From contig JAKTTS010000010.1 of NCBI GenBank assembly GCA_030560485.1, forward strand, positions 17,477-81,476: a stretch of DNA of 64,000 bases. The letters are read 5' to 3'. Every line of letters starts with the position of its first letter. Position 1 is the first letter of the stretch. This document shows positions 21,174 through 31,788 of the stretch, one piece after another. The position numbers and the translations under genes were made by a program. Below the pieces are notes generated by a model. The model searched no databases. It worked only from the letters and a program-made list of their open reading frames with translations, and had not been told where the DNA came from. Origin of the DNA: Ascoidea tarda (nom. inval.) (lineage: Eukaryota; Ascomycota; Saccharomycetes; Ascoideales; Ascoideaceae).

Positions 21174-24100
21174 TCAATCCTTTTCTAAAATCTCAAAATT
21201 TTCTTCATCACTTTCAGCAAACATTTTATATGTTTGAGAACTAAAAATGGAAACAACTGTTTGATTATTTTCAACTGTTTTATCTCCAGATTCAACTTCG
21301 TTATTTTCAATACCTTGAATATTCTTTTTACCTATCGGGTTTTCTAATTTTCTAGATAAATCGATGTCATTGCCGGTATCGTTTTGTGCCAGCTTTTGCT
21401 TTAGTGGTTGTGTAATATCAAGATCATTAGAAATGGCCTGAAACAACTCTGCTTCCTCATTTTTACTGATAAAAAAATAATCATCTGATAAACTAGTGTT
21501 GTAAACTATATTATCGTTTGTAATATCGATTTTATTTTCAATAGATTCATCTATTTCATTGGGTGTTTCCAAGCCTTCCAAGTTAGATGTTTGCTTATGT
21601 TCATCATCCACTTCATTAATATTTTCAACTCCTTTCTTTTGATTAATTTTTTCTTCGGTAATTTTTTCATTCTTTTTGTTTAAATTATTTCCTTCTTCAT
21701 TCTTCTCGTTTTCATCGGTTTTTTCATCGGTTTCATTTTCAGCTTCGATTTTTTCCCAAGTAAGTCTTTCAGTATTTTTGTTATTATTAGTTTGTTCATT
21801 ATTTTTTTCTTCATCAGTATTTTGAACATTGTGAGTTTCAATATTTGAATTTTGAATATGAATTTTATTAAAAATAGTTTCTTTTTCTTTTTCATTTTTT
21901 GTTTTTTCATTAATTTTTTTTAAAGTAAAATTTTGACTAGAAATTTTGCTGTTAATGCTTTCATCGCTTTCAGAATTTTTTTTGTTTGAATCAACTTTTA
22001 AAGCTCGATTAATGGTGTTTTTAATTTCTTCTTTTTCAGAATTTACCACATCATCTGAAATTGAATTCGAAGTGCTTTCTGAATTATTATAAATACTTTT
22101 TCCACTTGAAAACTTATCAACTGTTTCCTTTTCGTTCCTTATTTCAATTTCAGTATTAACTTTTATACTATCAAGATTATTATTTACTTCAGACAAAATT
22201 TTACTCTCATTGACTACTCTATCACCCGAGTTACTTTCAGACAAGCTTTCAGTGTCTAAATTAGAAGAAAGTATTTGTTCTTTATTTTCATTGACTTTTT
22301 TATCACTAACAACGAATTTATCCAGGTTTTCAATCTTTTCTCCGACGTCTTTTACAGAACTTTGAATGAGAGCATCTTCTTCAAACAAAAACATTTGAGT
22401 TTTTTCAATAAAAATTTCATCTTCATTGTAAACCAAATTCAGTTTCTGATAATAGCCCTCATCATTTTCATCTGAAGGAATAAAAGTAATTATTTCTGAG
22501 GCTTCAACAAAAACCTCGTCCATACTGGCATCACTGAAGGAGTTTCCATTGTCTACATTTTTTTTCTCAATAATTTCAACATTTTCTTGAACGTTTTCAT
22601 CAACGTTTTCATCAACGTTCTCGTCAACCTTTTCATCATTTTTTTCTTGAATTTTCATTTCAGTTTTATTTTGGTTTTCGTTAATAGAAGATAAAATAGG
22701 GGTTTCGGATCTAGGACGAAAGCTACTAACTATTTTACTAACAAATCCTTTGAAAATTTCACGAGTAGTAACAGAAGATAGAATTGGAGAATTTTCAACA
22801 AATGAATTAGGCTTTATTTCATTTATGATCTTTTCATTGTTAACTGGACTTGAATCAATGACAGTGGATTCCTCTTTGGCTTTAATCACAACAGAAGACT
22901 CGTCCAATTTTGTAGATGTTACATCATCCACATCAATAGTTTCTTCTGATTCATCGCTAACAAATAAACCTTCTGATGATTTAGATTTAACAATCTTAAC
23001 CTTAGACTGAAGTTCATCTTCATCCTTTTCATCTTCACTTGATGAATCCAGTATATCAATAATCCCTCCACTTTTCTTTTGAATTTTAGCGGTTGTTTGC
23101 AATCTCGAAGAATGCCTTGCCCCTTTAGAAATAGGCTTTTTAATTCTTCCAGTACTCGTTTTTCTTTCCTTCGGTAACTTAACATATTTCTCAACAACTA
23201 CAGCTGTATCACTTTTATGGTTGTCTTTATCCTCATTTTGTATTTTTTCTGGTTTGGTTCTTTTTTGATTGTTGATTTCAGAAATATCAGTTTTTACTTC
23301 GTCTTCTGAAACAATAAAATCTTTATTTTTTACTTCAACATCTTCCTTATCTTCTTTACGGTCTAATTTTTTTTTGTTCTTTGTTTGATTAATGTTAGTT
23401 TCAGAAATATGATGTTCTTCAGATTCCAATTCTGATTCTGAGTCATCATTTTTATTAATTTCGACAGTGGATGATTCAACTTTGTCTCCCTCATCAGTCT
23501 CTTCTTCATCTTTGTCTTCAATGTCGATAACATAATTTTTATTGTTTTTATCTTTTACATCTTTCAAGTCTTTTGATTTAATATTTGGTCTTCCAAAAAC
23601 TGTCTTTCTATTTTTTTCTAAATTTTCACCCTTTTTGAATGTTGACTTCTTTGGAGAAATCTTTGTAATGGTTGAAGCTCTTAATCTTCTCGTTGAATTG
23701 CCATCCATATTCAGCTTCTTAATAGTAGATGAAATTAATGTAAAATCTTCATTAGAATCTTCATCAGATTCAAAATCAGAAATTACTTTACTATGAGAAG
23801 ATGGTTTTTCTTTCTGTTTTGTTGATCTTCTTGTGGTTTTTCTGTTCAAAAACCTATTTTGGGTAGTTGATTTGGGTTTTCTACCTCGTCTCGACTTAGG
23901 TGGTTGATCATTCATTTCATGCAGAATTTTCGAAATAGAGTTATCTTTTTTCTCTAATTGAGGATCAGGTGTAGCTTCGATATCTATAATTTTTGAATTC
24001 TTGTCTGTTAACATTTCTACCTCAGAATCAGACAAAATTACCACATGAGCTTCTTTTTCAACAAAATTATTTTTTTGATTTTCCCGTGTGGCAGTTCTTA

Positions 24101-26624
24101 ATCTCTTTCTTATGTGATTGGAAGCCATACTAGCTTTACCATTATCTTTGTCATCGTCATTATCACCATAGTAATTTGAATTTTCATCATCTGAGCTTAA
24201 ATCTAGTTTTTTTCTTTTATTAGAACCTGAGTCATTGGAGCTTTCATTACTACTACTAAGTTGAAAAACTTTATCATTATTTTGGTCATCACGTTGATCT
24301 CTTTTGGCAATTTTTCTTTGGATTGTTGACAAAATATTTTTAGCGGATTCATTTTCATTTTCATTTTCATTTTCATTTTCTGTAGGAGAATACCTTTCAG
24401 GTTGTTTTTTCTTTCTAGAAGATTGATTTTGGGAATAAGGAAGGGAAGTTATAAAATTAAAATCTTTCTCATCAGAGGAGGAAGAACTAAAATCAGAAAG
24501 TTCTTGGTCAATAGATTTTGGTTTGAAGTTTTGTTTATGATTTAAGTTGGAAAAACCAATTTCTTTTTTTAAAACCTTTTGAGTTTCATCAAGTTGAGGA
24601 GTTAATTCGGAAGAGGGTTTTTCTGAATCAGAATCGGTTAAGTCAATAGCTAAACTTGTATATTTGGTATCATTTTTTGGTTTTCTATCAAAAGATCGGT
24701 TCCTCTTTGACATTCTTCTGGTTTCAATAAGAGTATCAGGTTTCATTTTGAGTTGATTTTCTGTTCCAAAACTAGAGTTGGAATCAGAATCAGAATCATC
24801 AATAGAAATAAAATCCTTGTTTTGAGAAATCGAAAAAGTTGATTTTGAATTTGAAATTGGACTTGAAATTGATTTTGAAATTGAACTTGAATTATTTCTT
24901 GATTTTTTTGAGATGTTAGTTGCTTCGTGGTGTGAATAATTTCTGAAAGATGGTTCTGAAGGCGGATTGGGATTGGAATCGGAATCAAAATCAGAATTAG
25001 AAAGAGTTATAAAGCTATTTGAACTTTTTGAATCTTTTGAAACAATTGGCTCTGGTAATTGATGTTTTTTAGTGGAATATCTATTATTAAATGAGGTATA
25101 ATCTGAATGATTGGATTTGATGTTGACGCCGACATCGTCAAAATTTTTGGAAGAGGAACCATTGCTATTGCTGAGAATATCATTAATTAGGTTAATAAAT
25201 TCCCAGCTATTTTTTTGAGTTGATGTTGGCTTTTGATTTAAAGTATTTTCATTACTGTTTTTATTAGAGCGTCTTTTAGAGGTGCCATTTAATTGAGTTG
25301 TGTAGTTAAAGGAGTTTGAAATATCAAAGGAATTTTTGATTGGAAAGTTTTTATTTTTACTCATTGATTTGTTGTTGTTGTTGTTAGTAGCGGTAGTGGT
25401 ATAATTTTTATTGGGTTTGTTTATAAAATTTGAATAATTTGAATCAAAAACTTTTTTATTTAATATTGAAGAGAATTTTTTTTGAGAACGTAAATTTGAG
25501 TTTTGTAGTTTTAAAAAGGATTTGATTTTTTGAGAGTTTTTAATGATGTGATCATTTGAGTTATAGACTAATTTATTATCGTATAGAGTATAGGATTCGT
25601 TAAATTCTATGGGATAAATTTCTAGGTTTGAGAAAGAGGATAAGTTTTTTGAGGTGATTTTATTTATTGTTGATACCGAACTTTGATGATCAATTTCGTT
25701 GAAATTGTTATCTAAGATTAGGATGCAGTTGAATTTGTAGTAAATTTTGAAAAACTTGAAATTTTTTCTGATAAAATGTAAGAATTTTTTATAGCGTTTT
25801 TTAAAAACCAAGACAGAAGGATCGGTTGAATTTAATAAAGATGATGAAGATAAATCATGCAAGTCGGTCAAAGAATTGGAATAGTTGGTAATGACAAATA
25901 AGTATTTGAAATAGTACTGAATGACCAGATTTAAACTAAAGGAAATTGGTTTTTTATTATCAGTTTTGAAAGATAAATTCAAGTCGGGAGAGGATATCGG
26001 TAGGTATTTGTTGAAAGAGGTTGGATTGGAAGATGTGTTAGAAGCTGGATTAGAAAGGGAATGAGAAGAGGACTTTGATAGGTCAAGGGATGTGTTGTTA
26101 AATTTATTGAGGAATCGTAAGGTGATAGTGTTTTTGTTGTAGTCTTGAGATTGATTTTGGTTGTTTAAGTAATTGTTTGAGTTATTTAGAGAATAAAATC
26201 TAAGAAAAGCTGAGTCATTGTTTAAAGACTGGTACAAATGAAATTTATTAATTTGCAAGTGATTTAAAATGTAGCAATTGATTTTGATCTTGAGGTTGTT
26301 TTGGTTAATGTTGAGGATGTTTTTAAAATTTAGCAAATCGATTAGCCTATAATTTTTTTTGTCGCTATTTGGGCTATTAATTTTGGGGTCAGTGTCATCA
26401 GTATCGGTGTTATTGTCGTTGTCATTGGTGTAAAAATTCAAGTATTTCAAGTTCAAGTTGAATTTTTTGGCAAATATTTCAAAGATGTTGATGTTGTTGT
26501 TGATAAAGTTGTTGATATCATTTAGGTATAGTTTATAATTGAAGTCAGGTAAATAGTCAGTGTTTATAAAAGTAAAGTTGAATTCGATATAGGGAAGATT
26601 GAAAAGCTGGATGTTGTCGTCCAT
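21174..26624 (-). CDS. Large acidic Ser-rich protein with multiple SIM-like motifs and an AT-hook
   Basis: The protein is 1816 residues with an ATG at 26624. I do not recognise the family. The N-terminal ~330 residues are more hydrophobic and may be folded (YIEFNFTFINTDYLPDF; an Arg/Lys/Phe-rich helix near 280). The rest is disordered, Ser/Asp/Glu/Lys-rich. Several stretches fit the SUMO-interacting pattern of a hydrophobic core beside acidic and serine residues: ISIDDSDSDSN (~604), AIDLTDSDSE (~655), VVILSDSEVEML (~860), VIDIEDKDEEE (~1030), IIDILDSSSEDE (~1187). A basic RRGRKPKS near 910 resembles an AT-hook. There is no RING, SAP or nuclease domain that I can see. A nuclear chromatin or repair scaffold (Slx4- or Esc1-like in style) is an inference only. 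C-terminal residues 1350-1800 are Asn/Glu/Lys-rich. Confidence 0.75.
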   Translation of the reverse strand: MDDNIQLFNLPYIEFNFTFINTDYLPDFNYKLYLNDINNFINNNINIFEIFAKKFNLNLKYLNFYTNDNDNNTDTDDTDPKINSPNSDKKNYRLIDLLNFKNILNINQNNLKIKINCYILNHLQINKFHLYQSLNNDSAFLRFYSLNNSNNYLNNQNQSQDYNKNTITLRFLNKFNNTSLDLSKSSSHSLSNPASNTSSNPTSFNKYLPISSPDLNLSFKTDNKKPISFSLNLVIQYYFKYLFVITNYSNSLTDLHDLSSSSLLNSTDPSVLVFKKRYKKFLHFIRKNFKFFKIYYKFNCILILDNNFNEIDHQSSVSTINKITSKNLSSFSNLEIYPIEFNESYTLYDNKLVYNSNDHIIKNSQKIKSFLKLQNSNLRSQKKFSSILNKKVFDSNYSNFINKPNKNYTTTATNNNNNKSMSKNKNFPIKNSFDISNSFNYTTQLNGTSKRRSNKNSNENTLNQKPTSTQKNSWEFINLINDILSNSNGSSSKNFDDVGVNIKSNHSDYTSFNNRYSTKKHQLPEPIVSKDSKSSNSFITLSNSDFDSDSNPNPPSEPSFRNYSHHEATNISKKSRNNSSSISKSISSPISNSKSTFSISQNKDFISIDDSDSDSNSSFGTENQLKMKPDTLIETRRMSKRNRSFDRKPKNDTKYTSLAIDLTDSDSEKPSSELTPQLDETQKVLKKEIGFSNLNHKQNFKPKSIDQELSDFSSSSSDEKDFNFITSLPYSQNQSSRKKKQPERYSPTENENENENENESAKNILSTIQRKIAKRDQRDDQNNDKVFQLSSSNESSNDSGSNKRKKLDLSSDDENSNYYGDNDDDKDNGKASMASNHIRKRLRTATRENQKNNFVEKEAHVVILSDSEVEMLTDKNSKIIDIEATPDPQLEKKDNSISKILHEMNDQPPKSRRGRKPKSTTQNRFLNRKTTRRSTKQKEKPSSHSKVISDFESDEDSNEDFTLISSTIKKLNMDGNSTRRLRASTITKISPKKSTFKKGENLEKNRKTVFGRPNIKSKDLKDVKDKNNKNYVIDIEDKDEEETDEGDKVESSTVEINKNDDSESELESEEHHISETNINQTKNKKKLDRKEDKEDVEVKNKDFIVSEDEVKTDISEINNQKRTKPEKIQNEDKDNHKSDTAVVVEKYVKLPKERKTSTGRIKKPISKGARHSSRLQTTAKIQKKSGGIIDILDSSSEDEKDEDELQSKVKIVKSKSSEGLFVSDESEETIDVDDVTSTKLDESSVVIKAKEESTVIDSSPVNNEKIINEIKPNSFVENSPILSSVTTREIFKGFVSKIVSSFRPRSETPILSSINENQNKTEMKIQEKNDEKVDENVDENVDENVQENVEIIEKKNVDNGNSFSDASMDEVFVEASEIITFIPSDENDEGYYQKLNLVYNEDEIFIEKTQMFLFEEDALIQSSVKDVGEKIENLDKFVVSDKKVNENKEQILSSNLDTESLSESNSGDRVVNESKILSEVNNNLDSIKVNTEIEIRNEKETVDKFSSGKSIYNNSESTSNSISDDVVNSEKEEIKNTINRALKVDSNKKNSESDESINSKISSQNFTLKKINEKTKNEKEKETIFNKIHIQNSNIETHNVQNTDEEKNNEQTNNNKNTERLTWEKIEAENETDEKTDENEKNEEGNNLNKKNEKITEEKINQKKGVENINEVDDEHKQTSNLEGLETPNEIDESIENKIDITNDNIVYNTSLSDDYFFISKNEEAELFQAISNDLDITQPLKQKLAQNDTGNDIDLSRKLENPIGKKNIQGIENNEVESGDKTVENNQTVVSIFSSQTYKMFAESDEENFEILEKD

Positions 26625-26998
26625 TTTGCAGAAAAAAAAAAGCAGCAGAACAGGACCCAGGAATACAAGAAAACAGCAGCAAAAGTTAACAGGCCTTGAG
26701 AGTACTAAGACCTCGAAATAAAAGTAATTGGCAAATCAAAGCACCCTCCAGCTTTGATTAACAGGAGTGAAAAGTATCTCCTGCGTAAACAGAGATTGCC
26801 CTTTTGAGAAGAAAATCACGTGCCTAGTCAGCCGACCACGTAAAGGGGTGCTTATGTAAGTGGGAAAATGCGCTGTATAAAAGGGTGGTATAAAAGAGCG
26901 GCAATCAGCGGCAATATATGGGAATAGACGTAAACGTGGGCATAAAAAATATCTAACTAAAAATAAAAGCGAAGTAAATAAAAGAGATTTAGAGTGGA
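26625..26998. promoter_or_regulatory. Promoter region with E-box and two TATAAAAG boxes
   Basis: Upstream of the large acidic gene. CACGTG at 26817-26822. Two plus-strand TATAAAAG boxes lie at about 26875-26895, which could drive a plus-strand transcript starting before 27000. No recognisable protein follows on that strand. Confidence 0.35.
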
Positions 26999-27397
26999 CT
27001 AGCCAACGAGTATGCTTGCACACACCTCGCTCTCCAAGTCGGAGAGAGTGTGCACCACTCTGCTGTCAAGGTGCCCTGCACCAGTAGCTCTGTTGAACTC
27101 AGCAACGACGAGACCGGCAAACCTCCTGTGTATCTCTGTTTCCAAGTCCTCCACACTTTCTATCTGGCTTTGTGTCCGGCTGGATCTGAAAAGCAATGGC
27201 GAGTTCTGCACAAGAGGCGAGGAGGGCTCCATGTTGGGAAACAAATTTGTAAAGCTGGAGGAGGGGAACACAGCGAGATGGCTGCTGTTGCTGTTGTTGT
27301 CTTTGATGTCTCGGAGGAACCTGTCTTTGGCATTCCTCACAACACCATTGTTTTTGGAGATCATGGGGCGTATCATTGTGAATAAAGCACTGCTCAT
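26999..27397 (-). CDS. Hypothetical protein, 132 residues (doubtful)
   Basis: An ATG-started minus-strand ORF (MSSALFTMIRPMISKNNG) with a balanced composition, a Ser/Pro-rich middle and an acidic helical C-terminus (VEDLETEIHRRFAGLVVAEF). A TTAAATA element about 95 bp upstream on the same strand could be a TATA box. An ATG ORF of 144 codons overlaps it on the plus strand (27012-27446) but reads less like a protein. The region is GC-richer than average, which lengthens chance ORFs. I recognise no homologue. It could be a real small gene or chance. Confidence 0.3.
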   Translation of the reverse strand: MSSALFTMIRPMISKNNGVVRNAKDRFLRDIKDNNSNSSHLAVFPSSSFTNLFPNMEPSSPLVQNSPLLFRSSRTQSQIESVEDLETEIHRRFAGLVVAEFNRATGAGHLDSRVVHTLSDLESEVCASILVG

Positions 27398-28058
27398 AGT
27401 AGAAAATTGCTGGAAATGTTTGGTGGTGAATCAATGGAGACCATGACAAGAGCAGGAAGCAGAAAAGCCAGTTCCTGGAGAGGTATTTAAGCTGTTTCTG
27501 CTCGCTGGTATCGTGTCATTGGCAATGTTCTGGGAATGGCTCAGGAAATGCGATAGAAAAGACAACAGAAAACGCCATTGGTAACGGATAACACACCTCC
27601 GGTATTCAATTAGAAAGCGCCCGGTGCTGCGCTCTGATTTGACGTTGACGTGGGCGCCGGAGTGTGAGGAATCACCTGCTTTTTAGGTTTTAGCAGGATA
27701 ATTTGTGTGTGTGCAAGGATGTATGCACACTTTTTTAAAGTGCTTCCCTCACTGTTTAGGCACCTGTCTTGCTGAGTCAGACGGGCTTTTTCATCCATCT
27801 CCGGCTCTGCTTATCAGAGCATGCTATTGTTGGAAACATGGAATCACTCTCATTTTACATCATAATTCTATTTTGCGATTACCACTAATCAGCGCTATTC
27901 AAGCTAAATACTCTCCCGATAATTACTTACATTGTCTCGAGATAAACAAATATTCTTCTGATAACCCAATTTTTAATGAATAAGCATCATCTTTGTTTTT
28001 CTTTTTTTTTTTTTTCTTTTTGCTTGTTTTCTTGTTTCCTTTTCGCTCGGTTTTTCAC
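27398..28058. other. Intergenic region, nothing recognised
   Basis: About 660 bp; the left part is GC-richer, and a T-rich stretch near 28000-28040 may be the 3' region of the small minus-strand gene at 28059. No RNA gene is seen. Confidence 0.35.
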
Positions 28059-28364
28059 TTAATTGTTCTCATCCTCATTAATTTCCCTGCAATTTCCTTC
28101 AAATTTCTTTAATTGCTCCCATCTTCTATTTTCAATATCTATCAGCTCCTTCCTTTCCTGCTCAATCGACTTGTCTCTTTGTCCCTCTGCATTCAGCATA
28201 TCAGCTACTTTTTCTTTTTCGTAAATCAATCCCAACTTGTCTCCAATATAACTTCTATTAAGCAAACAAACCACATAATACCTTTGATACTGTTTATCAG
28301 TATTGGCAATCACTTTACTAATGTTTAATTTATTATTAACCGTTAAATATCTGTTTAGGCTCAT
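28059..28364 (-). CDS. Hypothetical small protein, 101 residues
   Basis: An ATG-started ORF (MSLNRYLTVNNKLNISKVIA) with no low-complexity tracts, unusual for this sequence. It reads like a compact helical protein: YYVVCLLNRSYIGDKLGLIY, then a charged helix (EQERKELIDIENRRWEQLKK) and an acidic C-terminus. There is no membrane segment or signal. I do not recognise it; a small mitochondrial or assembly-factor-like protein is possible. It is divergent from TRM13. Confidence 0.55.
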   Translation of the reverse strand: MSLNRYLTVNNKLNISKVIANTDKQYQRYYVVCLLNRSYIGDKLGLIYEKEKVADMLNAEGQRDKSIEQERKELIDIENRRWEQLKKFEGNCREINEDENN

Positions 28365-28716
28365 CCCGGACTATTATTCTAATTCACTCTAATTTACTCT
28401 AATTTTTTATCAAATAAAATCATCCTCTTTTTATATCATTTTCCAAAATTATTGCTTTAAACTGTTTTTCCAAGAAGATTATTTTCAATATTTTTATTCA
28501 ATTTAAATGAATATTTTCCCCAACCTCAACTAAAAAATGACTTCTCACAAATCAAAATTGTATGCCATGTTAATGCAATCAACTGTCTATTCATGCACCT
28601 TTCTATTTCTTCCATTGTAGCGGGTTCTTTTTATTTATTATTTTTCCAAAATTTTCAATTCTTTTTCTTTTCATTTCCTTGTATTTTTGACATTTCATTT
28701 TAAATTTTATATAAAA
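28365..28716. promoter_or_regulatory. Divergent promoter, small ORF / TRM13
   Basis: AT-rich spacer of 352 bp between divergent starts. I see no specific element. Confidence 0.35.
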
Positions 28717-30387
28717 ATGACATCTTCAAATACAAATCGAACTTTAAATGCAAATCAAGCTACTAATAATAATAATGATAATGACTTAAATAACCAACTG
28801 AAAAGATCTTTATCTAATTCTAATGAAAAACATCCAATAAACAATAATACTAATACTAATACTAATACTAATACTAATACTAATACTAATACTATTACTA
28901 TTACTAATATATCCAAAAATAAAATTAAACGTCAAAAATATAATCTAAAAAAAACTAATGATTCAAAATCACAAAGATTACAATGTGAATATGTACTACC
29001 TAAGAAAAATAGAAGATGTGCAATGACAAGAAAAAAAGAAAACACCTATTGTGCTGAACATTTAATCTATCAAAATAATTCAATCAATCATAACATTACT
29101 AATGACAATAATAACAATAATAAAAATAATGACACTACTAATGACAATAAAAGAATTCCTTGTCCAATTGATCCAAAACATTCAATTTGGCAATTCGACT
29201 TGAAAAAACATCTAATTAAATGCAACAAAGTCAAACAAAATAAACAAAATACCGATCCATGGTTTATTAACGACTTTAATCTAAATACCCAAAACTTTGT
29301 ACAATTTAATGATGATGAAACAAATGAAATAAATTATCATCATTTCATCAATTTGGTCAATAAAATTTACTTTAGTATTAAAAATTACAATTCTTCTCCA
29401 CTTTTAAATGAATTTAAAACCTTTCGTGAAAATTCAACAATCGAAAAAAGAATTGAACAATTACATAACCAAAAACACATCCTACAACAATCGTCTTTAA
29501 TTAAACAACTAATCGATTTAAACCTATTTCCAAATCCTCATAACAACTATATTACCAATTTCACCTATATCGAATTTGGTTGTGGCAGAGCTGAATTATC
29601 CAGATATATCCTAAAATCATCGATTCAAGAATCTCTACTAAATAAAAATAACAAAAATGTTACTATACCAAATTTTTTATTAATCGATAGATCTCCTGTT
29701 CGGTTAAAAATGGATTCTAAAATGATAAAAGATTTTGATGATTTTAAAATTGAAAATATTAACGAAAATACAAACAGCCTATTCAACTCTCAACCATATA
29801 TTAAAAGAATCAAAATTGATATCAAAGATCTAAGTCTAGACCAGGTCATTCAAAACGATATTAATTTCAATCGAAATCAAAACCGAAAATTTATAGGAAT
29901 CTCAAAACATTTATGTGGAGCTGCAACTGATTTAACATTAAGATGCATTTTTAATAGCAAATTATTGCTAGAAAGATTCCCGGGTTTGATCATTGCAATG
30001 TGCTGCAGACATCGTTGTGATTACACCTGTTTATTACCTGAATCTAGAGATTATTTCCGAAAATTAGGAATCGTTGATCAAAAAGATTTCAATCAACTAA
30101 TCAAACTATCATCCTGGGCCACTTGTGGAAGAAGACCCAACATGAAAGATGACGATATTAATGATCATCCCTCTGGGTTAAATATTCTAGAAAGAGAAAA
30201 AATTGGATTTAGAGTGAGAAGAATTATCGACGAAAGCAGGAAATACGCAGTCGAACAACGAGGTTTTAATGTCAAAATGGTAAAATATATTGATAAAAGC
30301 ATTTCTCTAGAAGATACCTGCTTCATTGTAACACCAAAAACAGCAAATGCTCAAGAAACAGAAGCACCTCAAGATCCAAAACCTTGA
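28717..30387 (+). CDS. TRM13: tRNA 2'-O-methyltransferase Trm13
   Basis: The protein is 556 residues. The start is the ATG at 28717 (MTSSNTNRT, A-rich context aaaaATG); ten more codons are open upstream but only from a TTG. After an Asn/Thr-rich head come a CCCH-type finger (CEYVLPKKNRRC, then YCAEHL) and a CHHC finger (CPIDPKHSIWQFDLKKHLIKC). The methyltransferase domain follows, with the SAM-binding YIEFGCGRAELS, GISKHLCGAATDL and the Cys-rich AMCCRHRCDY, all typical of the family. Trm13 methylates the 2'-OH of position 4 in the acceptor stem of certain tRNAs. A CTAAT/ACTAAT tract near 28848-28892 encodes Asn-Thr repeats absent from most orthologues. Confidence 0.93.
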   Translation: MTSSNTNRTLNANQATNNNNDNDLNNQLKRSLSNSNEKHPINNNTNTNTNTNTNTNTNTITITNISKNKIKRQKYNLKKTNDSKSQRLQCEYVLPKKNRRCAMTRKKENTYCAEHLIYQNNSINHNITNDNNNNNKNNDTTNDNKRIPCPIDPKHSIWQFDLKKHLIKCNKVKQNKQNTDPWFINDFNLNTQNFVQFNDDETNEINYHHFINLVNKIYFSIKNYNSSPLLNEFKTFRENSTIEKRIEQLHNQKHILQQSSLIKQLIDLNLFPNPHNNYITNFTYIEFGCGRAELSRYILKSSIQESLLNKNNKNVTIPNFLLIDRSPVRLKMDSKMIKDFDDFKIENINENTNSLFNSQPYIKRIKIDIKDLSLDQVIQNDINFNRNQNRKFIGISKHLCGAATDLTLRCIFNSKLLLERFPGLIIAMCCRHRCDYTCLLPESRDYFRKLGIVDQKDFNQLIKLSSWATCGRRPNMKDDDINDHPSGLNILEREKIGFRVRRIIDESRKYAVEQRGFNVKMVKYIDKSISLEDTCFIVTPKTANAQETEAPQDPKP

Positions 30388-30494
30388 AGAAACAAACCAC
30401 CATGACGGTAACTAATTCAACACGCGTATATCTGCATAAAACACTTATGATTGCATACAACGCGCTGCTGCATTTGTTTGCAGAATTTTCAAAG

Positions 30495-30500
30495 CACGTG
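30495..30500. promoter_or_regulatory. CACGTG E-box upstream of TMA19
   Basis: A perfect CACGTG 150 bp before the TMA19 start. It is the core of Cbf1-type sites. The distance is suitable for an upstream activating site; binding is inferred. Confidence 0.4.
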
Positions 30501-30649
30501 GGTGAATTTACCCGGATAGCTTCAAATTCCCTATTTTTCGTTATTTTTTTTTTTTTCTTTTTTCTTGTTCTGTGAAAAAAGTTTATAAGTTGAAGCAAAC
30601 AGTTGAATTATTTTTTGTTTATTATTTAGCTTCATTATCATAATTCACC

Positions 30650-31153
30650 ATGCTTATTTTTAAAGATATTATTACCGGCGACGAAGTCTTATCTGATGCC
30701 TATGACTTAAATTTAGTCGACAATGTTGTCTACGAAGTTGACTGTCAAATGATCCAAGTCAGACCAGGTGCTGATGTTGATATTGGTGCTAATCCATCTG
30801 CCGAAGATGCTGGTGAAGAATTAGAAGATGGTGTTGAAACTGTTAACAACATTGTTAACTCTTTCCTTTTACAACCCACTGCTTTTGACAAGAAGAGTTA
30901 TCTTACTCATCTTAAAGCCTATATGAAAGCTATTAAAGCTAAATTAGCTGATAAACCAGAAGAACAAAAAGCTTTCGAAAAGGGTGCTTCTGTTTACGCT
31001 AAAAAGATTATTAAGAATTTCAAAGATTTTGATTTCTACACCACTGAGTCTATGAACCCAGATGGTATGGTTATCTTATTAAACTACCGTAAAGATGGTA
31101 CTACTCCATATGTTATTGTCTGGAAACATGGTCTTGTTTCTGAAAAAATCTAA
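30650..31153 (+). CDS. TMA19: Translationally controlled tumour protein homologue (TCTP)
   Basis: The protein is 167 residues, the same length as the yeast orthologue. It starts MLIFKDIITGDEVLSDAYDL and carries the TCTP signature GANPSAEDAGEELEDGVE and the helical pair around KAYMKAIKAKL. The C-terminal block MNPDGMVILLNYR closes the fold. It is a ribosome-associated, abundant cytosolic protein linked to stress. The gene is free of Asn runs and uses a narrow codon set (many GCT, GGT, GTT, AAG), as expected for high expression. An E-box lies upstream. Confidence 0.97.
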   Translation: MLIFKDIITGDEVLSDAYDLNLVDNVVYEVDCQMIQVRPGADVDIGANPSAEDAGEELEDGVETVNNIVNSFLLQPTAFDKKSYLTHLKAYMKAIKAKLADKPEEQKAFEKGASVYAKKIIKNFKDFDFYTTESMNPDGMVILLNYRKDGTTPYVIVWKHGLVSEKI

Positions 31154-31788
31154 GCAATTGAATTTTAAATTTTTTGTTAATTACTTTGTAATTATAACTA
31201 ATTGTTTTATTTTTCTCTTTATGATTGAATAATATTTTGGATATTAAATTTTTTTTTACGAATTTCTAGTAATCTTTTAATATATAAAAATTTCAGAACT
31301 ATTTCATCAATAAATTACTCATTAACCATTAAAATTTTTTTGAAATAACTTTTAGGTAGATTATAGAACAAGTGACCATTTGCCACGATATGTTATACGT
31401 TTTCTATTTGTATTTAAGAATATAATCATTTATAATTAAAACCAGATATATATTAAAGAAATAAAATAAAAATAAAGAAAACTATAAGAAAAATTAAAAT
31501 TAATGGAGGAAAAAAATAAAGATTGTTTTATAAGCTGAAGATTAAAGAGTTAGATAAAAGATAAAGGTTAGTACAGTTGACTATCGTTGTGATATTATTT
31601 AAATTGAAAGATAGAAACAATGAATCAAAGACAAATTAAAAGAGCTTAATCTAGATTAACTTGGATAAATCTGGTTTAATACAGGTTAATCCAGACTAAT
31701 TTGGTGTAAAGTAAATTAAATTAATTGAGTTTATTAAACGTGAATCACAATCTCAATTTCAATTTCAATTTGATTTTTGAATTTCAAT
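31154..31788. other. Convergent 3' intergenic region TMA19 / COX4
   Basis: 635 bp, very AT-rich, no gene seen. Small local repeats of 'ggattaatct/ggttaatcc' type near 31650-31705 and 'caatttcaattt' near 31752-31790. Confidence 0.4.
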
